A stretch of DNA of 23,302 nucleotides from Firmicutes bacterium UBA6132 (GCA_002435835.1 DIVM01000013.1:30935-54236), one strand, 5' to 3'. Numbered from the stretch's first letter, positions 14,705-23,001 are shown. Notes: generated by a model not told the origin, from the letters alone. Made by a program: numbers and translations.

Positions 14705-16045
14705 ATGATAATAAATAATTGGATAAAAGATATTTTTGATTCTCTTTATGATGGAATATTAATAATGGATAAAAATGAAATAGTAAAATATGTTAACCAA
14801 TCATATACAAGAATTACTAACGTAAAGTACGATGATATTGTAAATAAAAGGCTTAAAGATGTAAGACCTGGTTCAAGGCTTCAAAATGTTCTTGAAATAA
14901 AAAAGCCTATCGTTGGCGCACTTCGCGAAGAAAATGGAATTGAATATACGGGAAATATGTCTCCTGTTTTTGAAAATTCTGAACTTGTAGGAGCTATTTC
15001 TGTTGTGAGCAATATAGACGATGTTTATAAATTATATAAAACAATAGATAAATATGAAATGAAGGTTAAAAACCTTCAAAACTTAATGAATGCAATTCAG
15101 AAAGCAAAATATACAATCAAAGATATTATTGCAGAAGATATAGTTTCTTTGGAAATAAACCAAACACTTACTAAAATAGCACAAAAAAATACAACAATTT
15201 TAATATACGGAGAGTCTGGAACTGGCAAGGAATTATATGCACAGGCTATTCATAGTTCATCCAATCGTTCTAATGGGCCTTTCATTGCAGTAAATTGCGC
15301 TTCTTTTTCGGGAAATCTTCTTGACAGTGAACTTTTCGGTTATGAAGAAGGTTCTTTCACAGGAGCTAAGCGTGAAGGAAAAATGGGTCTATTTGAAGCT
15401 GCAAATAAAGGGACTATATTTTTAGATGAAATATCAGAAATGGATTATGATGTTCAAGCTAAACTTTTGAGAGTGTTGCAAGAAGGAACAATAAGACGTA
15501 TGGGTAGTGTTAAAGAAACAAATATAGATGTAAGAATTATAGCTGCCACTAATAAAAATTTAGAGGATTTAATTAATAAAGGAAAATTTAGACATGATTT
15601 ATATTATAGGATTTCAGTATTTCCACTAAATATTCCACCATTAAGAAAAAGAAAAGGTGATATTTTGCCTATTGTTAACTATTTTTTGGAGCCACACAGA
15701 AATGATTTAATGAAAGATATAGTTTTAGAAAAAGAAGCAGAATTAACTCTTATAAATTATGATTGGCCTGGAAATATAAGAGAACTAAAAAATGCTATAG
15801 AATTTGCTGTAAATATGATGGATGGCAATGAAATAAAAAGCTATAATCTCCCAACAAGGATGCAAAAAGTTTTAAATAACAGTGAAATAAAATTAAAAAA
15901 ATTAAGTGAAATAGTAGAAGAAGCAGAAAAAAAAGAAATAAGAAATGCTTTGAAGCTTTTTGGAAATGATATAAATGGCAAGAAAAAGGCAGCAAAAGCA
16001 CTTGGAATTTCCCTTGCAACTCTTTATAATAAATTAAAAGAATAA
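14705..16045 (+). CDS. Sigma-54-dependent transcriptional activator (PAS-AAA+-Fis)
   Basis: Enhancer-binding protein of 446 aa. A PAS sensor domain spans about residues 8-110 (FDSLYDGILIMDKNEIVKYV), a short coiled linker follows, and the AAA+ domain spans about 140-365. It has Walker A GESGTGKE (169-176), the sigma-54 contact loop GSFTGA (216-221; consensus GAFTGA, so Ala is Ser here), Walker B GTIFLDE (236-242) and WPGNIREL (354-361). The C-terminal Fis-type helix-turn-helix covers about 408-446 (AAKALGISLATLYNKL). The frame is open to TTG 14660, but GGTGA at 14696-14700 favours ATG 14705. Its target is almost certainly the CitMHS-AtuA operon downstream, which has a -24/-12 promoter and three palindromic sites. 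The PAS ligand is unknown. Confidence 0.93.
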   Translation: MIINNWIKDIFDSLYDGILIMDKNEIVKYVNQSYTRITNVKYDDIVNKRLKDVRPGSRLQNVLEIKKPIVGALREENGIEYTGNMSPVFENSELVGAISVVSNIDDVYKLYKTIDKYEMKVKNLQNLMNAIQKAKYTIKDIIAEDIVSLEINQTLTKIAQKNTTILIYGESGTGKELYAQAIHSSSNRSNGPFIAVNCASFSGNLLDSELFGYEEGSFTGAKREGKMGLFEAANKGTIFLDEISEMDYDVQAKLLRVLQEGTIRRMGSVKETNIDVRIIAATNKNLEDLINKGKFRHDLYYRISVFPLNIPPLRKRKGDILPIVNYFLEPHRNDLMKDIVLEKEAELTLINYDWPGNIRELKNAIEFAVNMMDGNEIKSYNLPTRMQKVLNNSEIKLKKLSEIVEEAEKKEIRNALKLFGNDINGKKKAAKALGISLATLYNKLKE

Positions 16046-16052
16046 ATTATTA

Positions 16053-16083
16053 AATAGTCCATTCAGATATGGATTATTTTTTT
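16053..16083 (+). terminator. Intrinsic terminator after the sigma-54 activator gene
   Basis: AATAGTCCAT (16053-16062) pairs with ATGGATTATT (16069-16078) with one G-U pair and a 6-nt loop, followed by T residues at 16079-16083. The T-run is also the left base of a second, larger palindrome. Confidence 0.8.
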
Positions 16084-16235
16084 ATATTATAGGAAAGTAA
16101 TACTTTCCTATAATATAAAAATAAGGGGTGAAGGGGAAGAATTCCACTCCGCTTTAAGGAGGGTGCTCAGGCTGTGAAACAGCCGTCGAAGGGAACCATA
16201 GGGTTCCATAGCGAAAGCATCGAAGATGCTCTTTT
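16079..16235. repeat. GC-rich multi-hairpin element with GAA triloops
   Basis: It starts with a perfect 20-bp stem (16079-16098 with 16102-16121, AAT loop). Then come GGAA-GAA-TTCC (16135-16145) inside a GGGGTG/CACTCC stem (16125-16150), GGCTGT-GAA-ACAGCC (16170-16184), GGAACC-ATAG-GGTTCC (16192-16207) and AGCATC-GAA-GATGCT (16216-16230), followed by CTTTT. Three of the hairpins have the same GAA triloop. Over 16125-16231 the GC content is about half, far above the surroundings, and no ORF is present. It may be a dispersed palindromic repeat, a small non-autonomous mobile element or a structured RNA. No second copy was seen in this window. Confidence 0.6.
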
Positions 16236-16243
16236 ATAAGTAA

Positions 16244-16261
16244 TTTCTAAAATATTAGAAA
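16244..16261. promoter_or_regulatory. Activator-binding palindrome, copy 1
   Basis: TTTCTAA-AATA-TTAGAAA. It is one of three matches to TTTCTAA-N4-TTAGAAA upstream of the -24/-12 promoter and is the exact reverse complement of copy 2. It is centred about 165 bp before the GG of the -24 element. Confidence 0.8.
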
Positions 16262-16271
16262 TTTCTTTTTG

Positions 16272-16289
16272 TTTCTAATATTTTAGAAA
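16272..16289. promoter_or_regulatory. Activator-binding palindrome, copy 2
   Basis: TTTCTAA-TATT-TTAGAAA, 28 bp centre-to-centre from copy 1. Copies 1 and 2 together can also fold as an 18-bp stem with a 10-nt loop. Confidence 0.8.
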
Positions 16290-16339
16290 CTGAAATTTAA
16301 TTGAAAAGTATTAATAATTTAATAGCAAAAGTAAAATTA

Positions 16340-16357
16340 TTTCTAAGATTTTAGAAA
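16340..16357. promoter_or_regulatory. Activator-binding palindrome, copy 3
   Basis: TTTCTAA-GATT-TTAGAAA, 68 bp centre-to-centre from copy 2 and about 68 bp before the GG of the -24 element. This is a typical enhancer distance for a Fis-type sigma-54 activator. Confidence 0.8.
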
Positions 16358-16414
16358 TGATATATTTTTTGTGTTTAAGATTCTTTAAAATTCAACATTT
16401 AAATTGTTAAAAAG

Positions 16415-16432
16415 TTGGCATATAAATTGCTT
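16415..16432 (+). promoter_or_regulatory. Sigma-54 (-24/-12) promoter of the CitMHS-AtuA operon
   Basis: TTGGCATATAAATTGCTT has GG at 16417-16418 and GC at 16429-16430 with exactly 10 nt between them, as in the TGGCAC-N5-TTGC consensus. Transcription should start near 16442, giving a leader of about 34 nt. The adjacent activator gene and the three upstream palindromes support it. Confidence 0.88.
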
Positions 16433-16475
16433 ATAAAAAAGTATATTAAAATTAAATAGTATTTGGAGGTTTAAC

Positions 16476-17792
16476 ATGTTAGCAATTTTAGGTTTTCTTT
16501 CGGTAATATTTTTATTGGTTGTAGTAATGACAAAAAAATTATCACCAACAGTAGCACTAATTGTAGTACCTAGCGTTATGGCGTTTATAGGAGGCTTTGG
16601 TTTTAAAGATGTAAGTGGTTTTATTACTGATGGGATAAAAACTATATCACCTACAGGAGTAATGTTTATATTTGCAATTTTATTCTTTGGAATATTAAGC
16701 GATGCGGGTACTTTTGATCCAATAATCAATAAAATACTTAAAGTAGTGGGTAATGACCCAGTTAAAATTGCAATTGGTTCAGCGATTTTAGCTATGTGTG
16801 TACATCTTGATGGTTCAGGAGCAGTAACATTTATAATAGCAATACCAGCTCTTTTACCATTATACGATGCAATAGGAATGAGCAGAGCAACTTTGGCAAC
16901 AATTGTTGCAATAGCAGCAGGTACTATGAACATGGTTCCTTGGGGCGGACCTACTATAAGAGCAGCAACATCATTGAATGTTCCTATAAATGAATTATTC
17001 AATCCAATGATAATTCCTATGGTTGCAGGTTTAATTACAGTTCTTATAATAGCAGGTTTTCTTGGTAAAAATGAAAAGAAAAGAATCGGAGATGCTGCAT
17101 TAACAAATGCAAGCAATGTTGATTTAAGTGGAATCAATAAAGAAGCTGATGAGAAAAAATTAAGTTTGAAAAGACCAAAATTATTTGCTATAAATATAAT
17201 TTTAATAATTGTAGCAATAGCAGTAATGATTTCTAATTTATTGCAACCACAAGTTACATTTATGTTTGCGTTTTGTTTAGCAATAGTAATCAACTACCCA
17301 AGTGTTAAGTTGCAAAGAGAATTAATAGATGCTCATGCAAAAGAAGCTTTAATGATGGCAAGCGTGTTGTTTGCAGCTGGAGCATTTACAGGTATAATGA
17401 AAGGTTCAACTATGATTACTGCAATGTCTGAATCAATTGTTCAAGTTATACCTACAGCCATGGGAAGATTCATACCTCTTATAGTTGGTGTTGTATCAAT
17501 GCCTATGAGCTTATTGTTTGACCCGGATTCATTCTATTTCGGAGTATTGCCTGTATTGTCAAGTGCAGCATCACAATTCGGTGTTGATCCTATGATGGTA
17601 GGAAGAGCTTCAATAATCGGTCAAATGACAACAGGTTTCCCAATAAGTCCATTAACAGCAGCTACATTTTTGCTTATTGGTTTAGCGGGAGTGGAATTAG
17701 GGGAACACCAAAAGAAAACTATCCCTTTAGCGTGGTTGATTTCTTTGGTAATGCTTGCAGTTTCAGTAGTAATAGGAGTAATATCAATTTAA
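16476..17792 (+). CDS. CitMHS-family carboxylate transporter
   Basis: Membrane carrier of 438 aa with about 11-12 hydrophobic segments, matching the CitMHS branch of the ion-transporter superfamily, whose characterised members move metal-citrate or related carboxylates with protons. Conserved loops are AMCVHLDGSGAVTFIIAIPA (about 109-128), TMNMVPWGGPTIRAA (about 150-164) and SLLFDPDSFYFGVLP (about 346-360). The two middle glycine- and proline-rich loops probably re-enter the membrane. GGAGG at 16465-16469 lies 6 nt before the ATG. It is the first gene after the sigma-54 promoter and ends 15 nt before the AtuA-like gene, so it probably imports the substrate handled by that pair. The carboxylate itself is not identified. 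Confidence 0.9.
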   Translation: MLAILGFLSVIFLLVVVMTKKLSPTVALIVVPSVMAFIGGFGFKDVSGFITDGIKTISPTGVMFIFAILFFGILSDAGTFDPIINKILKVVGNDPVKIAIGSAILAMCVHLDGSGAVTFIIAIPALLPLYDAIGMSRATLATIVAIAAGTMNMVPWGGPTIRAATSLNVPINELFNPMIIPMVAGLITVLIIAGFLGKNEKKRIGDAALTNASNVDLSGINKEADEKKLSLKRPKLFAINIILIIVAIAVMISNLLQPQVTFMFAFCLAIVINYPSVKLQRELIDAHAKEALMMASVLFAAGAFTGIMKGSTMITAMSESIVQVIPTAMGRFIPLIVGVVSMPMSLLFDPDSFYFGVLPVLSSAASQFGVDPMMVGRASIIGQMTTGFPISPLTAATFLLIGLAGVELGEHQKKTIPLAWLISLVMLAVSVVIGVISI

Positions 17793-17807
17793 TTTTGGAG
17801 GATATAC

Positions 17808-19148
17808 ATGAAAACAATAAGAATAGGAGCCGGAGCTGGATATGCAGGTGACAGACTTGAGCCAGCTTTGGAAATAATGGAAAAAGGCAATGTTGATTAT
17901 ATAAGTTTTGAATGTTTAGCTGAAAGAACAATTGCAATTGCACAGCAGCAAAAATTATTGGATTCTACAAAAGGATACAATGGTCTATTACAGCATAGAA
18001 TGGACAAGGTTCTTCCATTAGCATATAAAAATAAAATTAAGGTCATTACAAACATGGGTGCTGCAAATCCACAAGCTGCAGTTGATGTAATATGTAAAAT
18101 AGCAGAAGAAAAAGGCATTAAAGGATTAAAGGTTGCAGGAGTTTATGGGGATGATGTTTTTGACAAGCTTGACAAATATCAGGATACAAAAGTTTGGGAA
18201 ACAGGTAGACCTTTAAAAGAATTAGACGGAGAAATTATTTCTGCAAATGTTTATATGGGAATCGACGGAATAGTTGAAGCTCTAAAAAATGGAGCAGATA
18301 TAATCGTAACAGGAAGGGTTTCTGACCCTGCATTATTCCTTGCTCCATTAGTATATGAATTTGGATGGGATATAAATAATTATGATTTGATGGGAAAAGG
18401 AACTTTGTTAGGACATCTTCTTGAATGTGGAGGACAAGTTTGCGGAGGATACTATGCAGAACCTGGCAAAAAAGACGTTGAAAGACTATGGGAATTAGGT
18501 TTCCCAATAGCAGAAGTAAGTGAAAATGGTGATATTAAAATCACTAAGGTAGAAAAAACAGGTGGACTTGTTACTAAGGATACATGTGCGGAACAAATGA
18601 TTTATGAAATCCATAATCCAGAAGAATATATCACTCCAGACTGTGTTGCTGATTTTTCAAATGTTTTATTTGAAGATGCAGGTAAAGATATAGTTGAAGC
18701 AAATGGAGCTACAGGAAGAGAAAAACCACAAACTTTAAAAGTTAGCTTAGGATACAAGGATTGTTTCATAGGTGAAGGTGAAATATCATACGGTGGACCA
18801 AATGCTCTACAAAGAGCTAAACTTGCAGCAGAAATAGTTGAAAAAAGATTAGAGCTTACAAATGTAAAATATGATGAAATAAGAATAGACTTTATAGGAT
18901 TAAACGGCATTTACAAAAATACTGACAGAAAATATAATACTCCTGAAGAAGTAAGACTTAGAGTAGCTGCAAGAACAAAAACAAAATATGATGCTGTTCA
19001 AATTGGAAATGAAGTTGAAACATTATATACAAATGGTCCTGCAGGTGGTGGCGGTGCAACTAAATCTGTTAGTGAAATAGTTTCAGTTGCTTCAATTCTC
19101 ATAGATCGAAATGATGTAAAAGCACAAGTAATTTACAAGGAGGTATAA
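17808..19148 (+). CDS. AtuA-family (DUF1446) protein
   Basis: Cytosolic protein of 446 aa covering the whole DUF1446 domain. The N terminus KTIRIGAGAGYAGDRLEPAL and the segments VDYISFECLAERTIAIAQ, TNMGAANPQAAVDVI, GADIIVTGRVSDPALFLAPL, LLGHLLECGGQVCGGYYAEP and GGPNALQRAKLAAEIVEKRL are all family hallmarks. Pseudomonas AtuA, in acyclic terpene (citronellol) degradation, carries an extra C-terminal domain of about 100 residues; here that piece is the next, separate gene. The biochemical activity of the family is not established. GGAGGA at 17797-17802 precedes the ATG, 15 nt after the CitMHS stop codon. Its stop TAA shares a base with the next ATG (TAATG), so translation is coupled. A carboxylic acid substrate is inferred from the transporter. 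Confidence 0.9.
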   Translation: MKTIRIGAGAGYAGDRLEPALEIMEKGNVDYISFECLAERTIAIAQQQKLLDSTKGYNGLLQHRMDKVLPLAYKNKIKVITNMGAANPQAAVDVICKIAEEKGIKGLKVAGVYGDDVFDKLDKYQDTKVWETGRPLKELDGEIISANVYMGIDGIVEALKNGADIIVTGRVSDPALFLAPLVYEFGWDINNYDLMGKGTLLGHLLECGGQVCGGYYAEPGKKDVERLWELGFPIAEVSENGDIKITKVEKTGGLVTKDTCAEQMIYEIHNPEEYITPDCVADFSNVLFEDAGKDIVEANGATGREKPQTLKVSLGYKDCFIGEGEISYGGPNALQRAKLAAEIVEKRLELTNVKYDEIRIDFIGLNGIYKNTDRKYNTPEEVRLRVAARTKTKYDAVQIGNEVETLYTNGPAGGGGATKSVSEIVSVASILIDRNDVKAQVIYKEV

Positions 19149-19450
19149 TGATGAAATTATGGGAAGTAGCACATTCAAGAACAGGTGATAAAGGAAATAT
19201 TTCAAATGTTTCCCTTATTGCATATGATATAAATGATTATGAAATGTTAAAAGAAAAAGTAACACCTGAAGTGGTTAAAAGTTGGTTTAAAGATATTGTA
19301 AAAGGTGAAGTAAAAAGATATGAGCTACCAAAATTAGGAGCACTTAATTTTGTAATGTATGACGCTCTTGGTGGTGGAGTAACAAGATCTCTTGCACTTG
19401 ATAAACACGGTAAAAGCTTAAGTTCATATCTTTTAGATATTGAAATATAG
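19148..19450 (+). CDS. AtuA-like C-terminal (ferredoxin-fold) domain protein
   Basis: Protein of 99-100 aa equal to the C-terminal domain of AtuA: KLWEVAHSRTGDKGNISNVSLIA at the start, then LGALNFVMYDALGGGVTRSLALDKHGKSL. The paired motifs SRTGDKGN and GGGVTRSL, with the final DKHGK, are conserved in fused AtuA proteins. AAGGAGGT at 19137-19144 serves ATG 19148 (3-nt spacing, overlapping the previous stop) or ATG 19151 (6 nt), and the second may be the real start. It surely works in a complex with the DUF1446 protein encoded just upstream, as the two are one chain in Pseudomonas. Despite the fold name, it has no cysteine motif for an iron-sulfur cluster. Confidence 0.88.
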   Translation: MMKLWEVAHSRTGDKGNISNVSLIAYDINDYEMLKEKVTPEVVKSWFKDIVKGEVKRYELPKLGALNFVMYDALGGGVTRSLALDKHGKSLSSYLLDIEI

Positions 19451-19465
19451 TACAAAAGTGATTTA

Positions 19466-19493
19466 GGCCGGCGTGTTGTTAGCACAGCCGGCC
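19466..19493. terminator. GC-rich hairpin between convergent genes
   Basis: GGCCGGC at 19466-19472 pairs with GCCGGCC at 19487-19493, extended by GTGTT/AGCAC across one bulged A, with a GTT loop. T-tracts are weak on both sides, but the position between convergent stop codons points to a shared terminator. Confidence 0.65.
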
Positions 19494-19525
19494 AATTTGA
19501 TTTAATGTTTAGATTTACCTTTGTT

Positions 19526-22500
19526 TTACTTTGAAAACAGATTATAAAGCACTTGTGCAATTTCTGCACGAGTTGTGCTTGCTGTTGGATTTAGACTGTT
19601 TTTACTTCCGCTAACTATGTTGGCTTTCACAAGAGTTGATAAAGCTTCTTCAGCCCAATCGGCAATTTCAACAGCATCATTGAAGCTTGAAAGTTGTTTG
19701 TCAGTCCATGAAGCCGGAACTTCACCAATTACCTTCAAAGCATTGTACAACATTACGAACATTTCTTGCCTTGTAATTTCTTGTTCAGGTGCAAACAAAT
19801 TGTTTCCGATGCCATTGACTATACCTAATCCTTTTGCGACCAATAGATAATCAGTGTAATAGTTATCACCGGAGTCATTGAAATTATCCATATGATCGAA
19901 CTCCTTATTCATTTCAGGACTGATTGCGTAAGAGTTCATCAATAGAACTACAAATTGGGCCCTGGTAAGCTTAGCATCAGGACTGAATTGATTTTCACCT
20001 GTACCTGTGGTAATCTTTCTTGCAGCAATGAAATCCACTGCTTTTTTATACCATGCATTTGCAGAAACATCGCTGAAGGTAACTGAATTATAACCGATTA
20101 AAAACTTGGAGAAATGTGTTGTTTTAAAAACAACAGCTTTTTTATCCGCATCATAATGGCCTCGAACGGTTTTCAAAGTACCATCATCAGAAAGATAGTA
20201 TATCACAACAGCGTTTGGATTTTCGTCAGGTTTAAGTTCATAAGGAATCATTACTGTTGCATGGCCACCATTGAAATGGGAAACAGTTTTGCCACCGTTT
20301 GTTACAGTAAGATCATATACAGGTCTTCCATTCAGATCATTCAAGCGTTCAGTCGTTATAACAATATTTCCTTCATTTGAAGCATTTGAGATTGTTTCAA
20401 TCGCTTTTTTGTCAAACATGACTGAGATGAAAGGTGACTCAATCCCAAAATCTGCATCGGTTTCAGAAGCAATTTTGTCAAGTTCTGACTGAGGGAAGCT
20501 TACCTGTAGTTTGTCAATATCATTAGTAATATTCACGATAACTTTAATTAAATCTTCTTTTGAGTTGCCTCCGGTGATATTTGACTTATCAAGTAGGGCA
20601 TTTACAATCGCTTTTGTAACTGAAGCTGAAGCTGTGTTTGATGATATTTCTGCATCTATTTCAGTGCTGTTTGTAGTGGATCTACCTGATTCTTTTGTGA
20701 TGACAGTAATGTTAGGTTTACTACTTGATGAAGATGCATCGTTTGAAGAAACATTTTCAATTGTAAATGACAAAACTAATACTGAAGATGTAGCACCATC
20801 TACATCTGTTGCATAATAGTTGAGAGTATGGCTTCCAGCAGAAAGGACTCCTTCTATTGGTGACAGTGTTATAGTGACTGTGCCTGGTACAACTGTGAAA
20901 TTATATGATTGGCTTGGAGTAGCACTATCAATATAACTGTACAAACGTGTATTTGGACTGTTTTCAAAATCAGCAACTGAAATGGTAAAAGGATAATCCT
21001 GACCAAAATAAACAGTGCTGTAATTCCAGTTGGAGGACAAAACAGGTGCTTGGTTTTCAGTTGGTATTGAAACAGGACCAAATGGATTGCTTATAACTGC
21101 AGCACCAGCATTTCCATAAGTATCTTGAACAGTAACTTCGAACATGATTGACTTGCTTGAATCACTGTTCTGCAATTTGTAGTTTTGTTCGTTTGCTCCG
21201 GTAATTATAGTATAGCCGACGATTTCAGTCATACCAGCATTACCTGACTCAGAGTTAAAAGACCATGAAGCAGGTTTTGAGTCAATGACAGTATATGTTC
21301 CCGCAGGTACAGTAATATTAGGATATACACGCCAGTATCCGTCTAACACAGCATCCCATGGTCCATAGACAGTACCGCCGGATTCTTGAAGGGTAATAGT
21401 ACCAGGAGTTTCCCATGAGTTGTAATGATAATTACTTATTTTAGTAATCATAGAGGTATCAGTTACTGTAAATGTGGTTGGGTTAGGTGGTCCGCCAGCA
21501 GCACTAGTTACTCCACCAATATTATTAGTTGTATAGAGAAGAAATGGCTCTCCAAGAAGAGAAGGTGTGCCAGAAACTCTCAGCCAACGGTATGAGGTTT
21601 CGCCTTCAGGATAACTGCCTGCAATGAAATCATATGATCCAGTAAGTATTGAACCAATGCTTGCATTGCCTTCGATGCTTACATTATCAGCAGTTGGAGG
21701 TTCTTTAATTTTAACCATAACTGTGTTTAAAGAATATGGCGGATAGTGTTCGTCATATGTAGTATTTGAATATACATAGTAGTTTCCTGAAACCTCATAA
21801 TCATCTTCGGAAATATTAGTATTGTCCAAGTATAAATAAGGTGATGAACCTATGATAGAACCGTTTACGGTTACTGTGCCGCCATAATATATACTTACAC
21901 CATATACGCTGTTTACTGTTACATCACCGTTTATGGTTATTTCAGGAGAAGTAGTAGTAGAACCTGATACATATATTCTGCCGTCTATATTACCGTCTAT
22001 CTCAATGTCAGAAGAATCACTGGCATTTATGGCACAACTTCCGGTGCTGATAACATTTCCGTATATTTTTGCGTAGGGAGCATTCCATCCAATCCCATTT
22101 CTAATATAGATTGCAGTGCTACCATTGATATCGCCTTCAATTTCAGCCAGACCGCCGTACTCCACAGCCAGGCCATTTGAGCCACCATTTACATCTCCAG
22201 TAATGTCCACCATACCATTATAGGCAGCATATGCCCCATAATAAGAGCCGCTTACATTGCCTGTAACAGTGATGACTGCGCCGTTTTGGGCATAGACACC
22301 AGCTGTATATCCAGTTGTATTTCCAATGATATTGATTTTACTGTCAGTGCCATCGGCATAAGCTGCAAAAATTGCTTGATTGTTTAAGCCACCGGGAAAC
22401 TCGGCTGTTAGATTGCCTGTAATATTAATCTTACCACCTGAATTTACATAAGCTGCAGATTTTTCTGCGCCAGAAGAATTAACGTTCAATACACCAATTT

Positions 22501-22840
22501 CAATTTCATCAGAAATGTTTAGTGTGCCATTGTTTATAGCTTGTAACGCATGCCCGACAACATTATCCACAGTAAGATCAAATCCATTTAAGTCGATGCT
22601 TATACTTTTAGCATCTGCGATAATACTGTTTGAATAAGTGATGTTTGTCAGAAATTTTATTGTCTGTCCGTCTGCAAACTCAGACAATGCTTCATTCAGA
22701 GTAGCATACTCCACCTCTGTCTCAACAATCATACAAGTATATTCTAGTGGCTGCGCATACGCAGTTATTGGCATTGCTGTAAACAATGACAGAATCATAA
22801 CTATTGCCAGCGCCAGAGACAAGATATTTTTTTTCTTCAT
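19526..22840 (-). CDS. Secreted beta-helix surface protein with three SLH domains
   Basis: Cell-surface protein of 1104 aa. A signal peptide (KKKNILSLALAIVMILSLF, cleavage near AYAQP at 30-33) leads into about 300 residues of short repeating strands (GNVSG, GDVNG, GDING, GNIDG, GDVTV, GSIIG), a pectate-lyase-like right-handed beta-helix. One or two Ig-like modules follow (about 390-690), then a Ser-rich linker (SSNDASSSSSKP), an alpha/beta region common in SLH proteins (ending TTHFSKFLIGYN) and three SLH repeats from about residue 920 to the end, which anchor it to cell-wall polymers. ATG 22846 lies only 1 nt from AGGAGG (22853-22848 in minus order). ATG 22840 lies 7 nt away and is preferred. 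Substrate or binding partner is unknown; it may be an adhesin or structural S-layer-associated protein. Confidence 0.9.
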   Translation of the reverse strand: MKKKNILSLALAIVMILSLFTAMPITAYAQPLEYTCMIVETEVEYATLNEALSEFADGQTIKFLTNITYSNSIIADAKSISIDLNGFDLTVDNVVGHALQAINNGTLNISDEIEIGVLNVNSSGAEKSAAYVNSGGKINITGNLTAEFPGGLNNQAIFAAYADGTDSKINIIGNTTGYTAGVYAQNGAVITVTGNVSGSYYGAYAAYNGMVDITGDVNGGSNGLAVEYGGLAEIEGDINGSTAIYIRNGIGWNAPYAKIYGNVISTGSCAINASDSSDIEIDGNIDGRIYVSGSTTTSPEITINGDVTVNSVYGVSIYYGGTVTVNGSIIGSSPYLYLDNTNISEDDYEVSGNYYVYSNTTYDEHYPPYSLNTVMVKIKEPPTADNVSIEGNASIGSILTGSYDFIAGSYPEGETSYRWLRVSGTPSLLGEPFLLYTTNNIGGVTSAAGGPPNPTTFTVTDTSMITKISNYHYNSWETPGTITLQESGGTVYGPWDAVLDGYWRVYPNITVPAGTYTVIDSKPASWSFNSESGNAGMTEIVGYTIITGANEQNYKLQNSDSSKSIMFEVTVQDTYGNAGAAVISNPFGPVSIPTENQAPVLSSNWNYSTVYFGQDYPFTISVADFENSPNTRLYSYIDSATPSQSYNFTVVPGTVTITLSPIEGVLSAGSHTLNYYATDVDGATSSVLVLSFTIENVSSNDASSSSSKPNITVITKESGRSTTNSTEIDAEISSNTASASVTKAIVNALLDKSNITGGNSKEDLIKVIVNITNDIDKLQVSFPQSELDKIASETDADFGIESPFISVMFDKKAIETISNASNEGNIVITTERLNDLNGRPVYDLTVTNGGKTVSHFNGGHATVMIPYELKPDENPNAVVIYYLSDDGTLKTVRGHYDADKKAVVFKTTHFSKFLIGYNSVTFSDVSANAWYKKAVDFIAARKITTGTGENQFSPDAKLTRAQFVVLLMNSYAISPEMNKEFDHMDNFNDSGDNYYTDYLLVAKGLGIVNGIGNNLFAPEQEITRQEMFVMLYNALKVIGEVPASWTDKQLSSFNDAVEIADWAEEALSTLVKANIVSGSKNSLNPTASTTRAEIAQVLYNLFSK

Positions 22841-22888
22841 TTTCATTCCTCCTCTTAACTTATTATTTTGTTAAAGTTTAATTTTAAA

Positions 22889-22936
22889 TCATTGATTAAT
22901 TCGAGATAGAAAAATTAAGCATACTTCATAAACCAT
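22889..22936 (-). CDS. Possible 15-aa leader ORF before the SLH gene
   Basis: On the minus strand a strong GAGGTGGTG ribosome binding site is followed by ATG and 15 codons (MVYEVCLIFLSRINQ), ending 42 nt before the SLH start codon. It may be a leader peptide controlling translation or simply a chance ORF. Only the ribosome binding site argues for it. Confidence 0.25.
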   Translation of the reverse strand: MVYEVCLIFLSRINQ

Positions 22937-23001
22937 AAATCACCACCTCAATAAAATTATATAATAAAATATCTAAAAAAAAATAGTTTCATCTAATTTG
23001 T

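Noticed and set aside
16079..16121. 20-bp AT palindrome considered as an intrinsic terminator
   Set aside because: T residues lie on the left and A residues on the right of the stem, the reverse of a terminator; the real terminator is the smaller stem at 16053-16083.
16125..16235. GC-rich hairpin cluster considered as tRNA or a CRISPR fragment
   Set aside because: It has no cloverleaf, anticodon arm, T-loop or CCA end, and no direct repeat-spacer pattern.
16385..17293. 302-codon open frame on the minus strand opposite the CitMHS gene
   Set aside because: It is an antisense shadow: low-complexity Ile/Ala/Asn-rich translation, no ribosome binding site, and it lies fully over a clear transporter gene.
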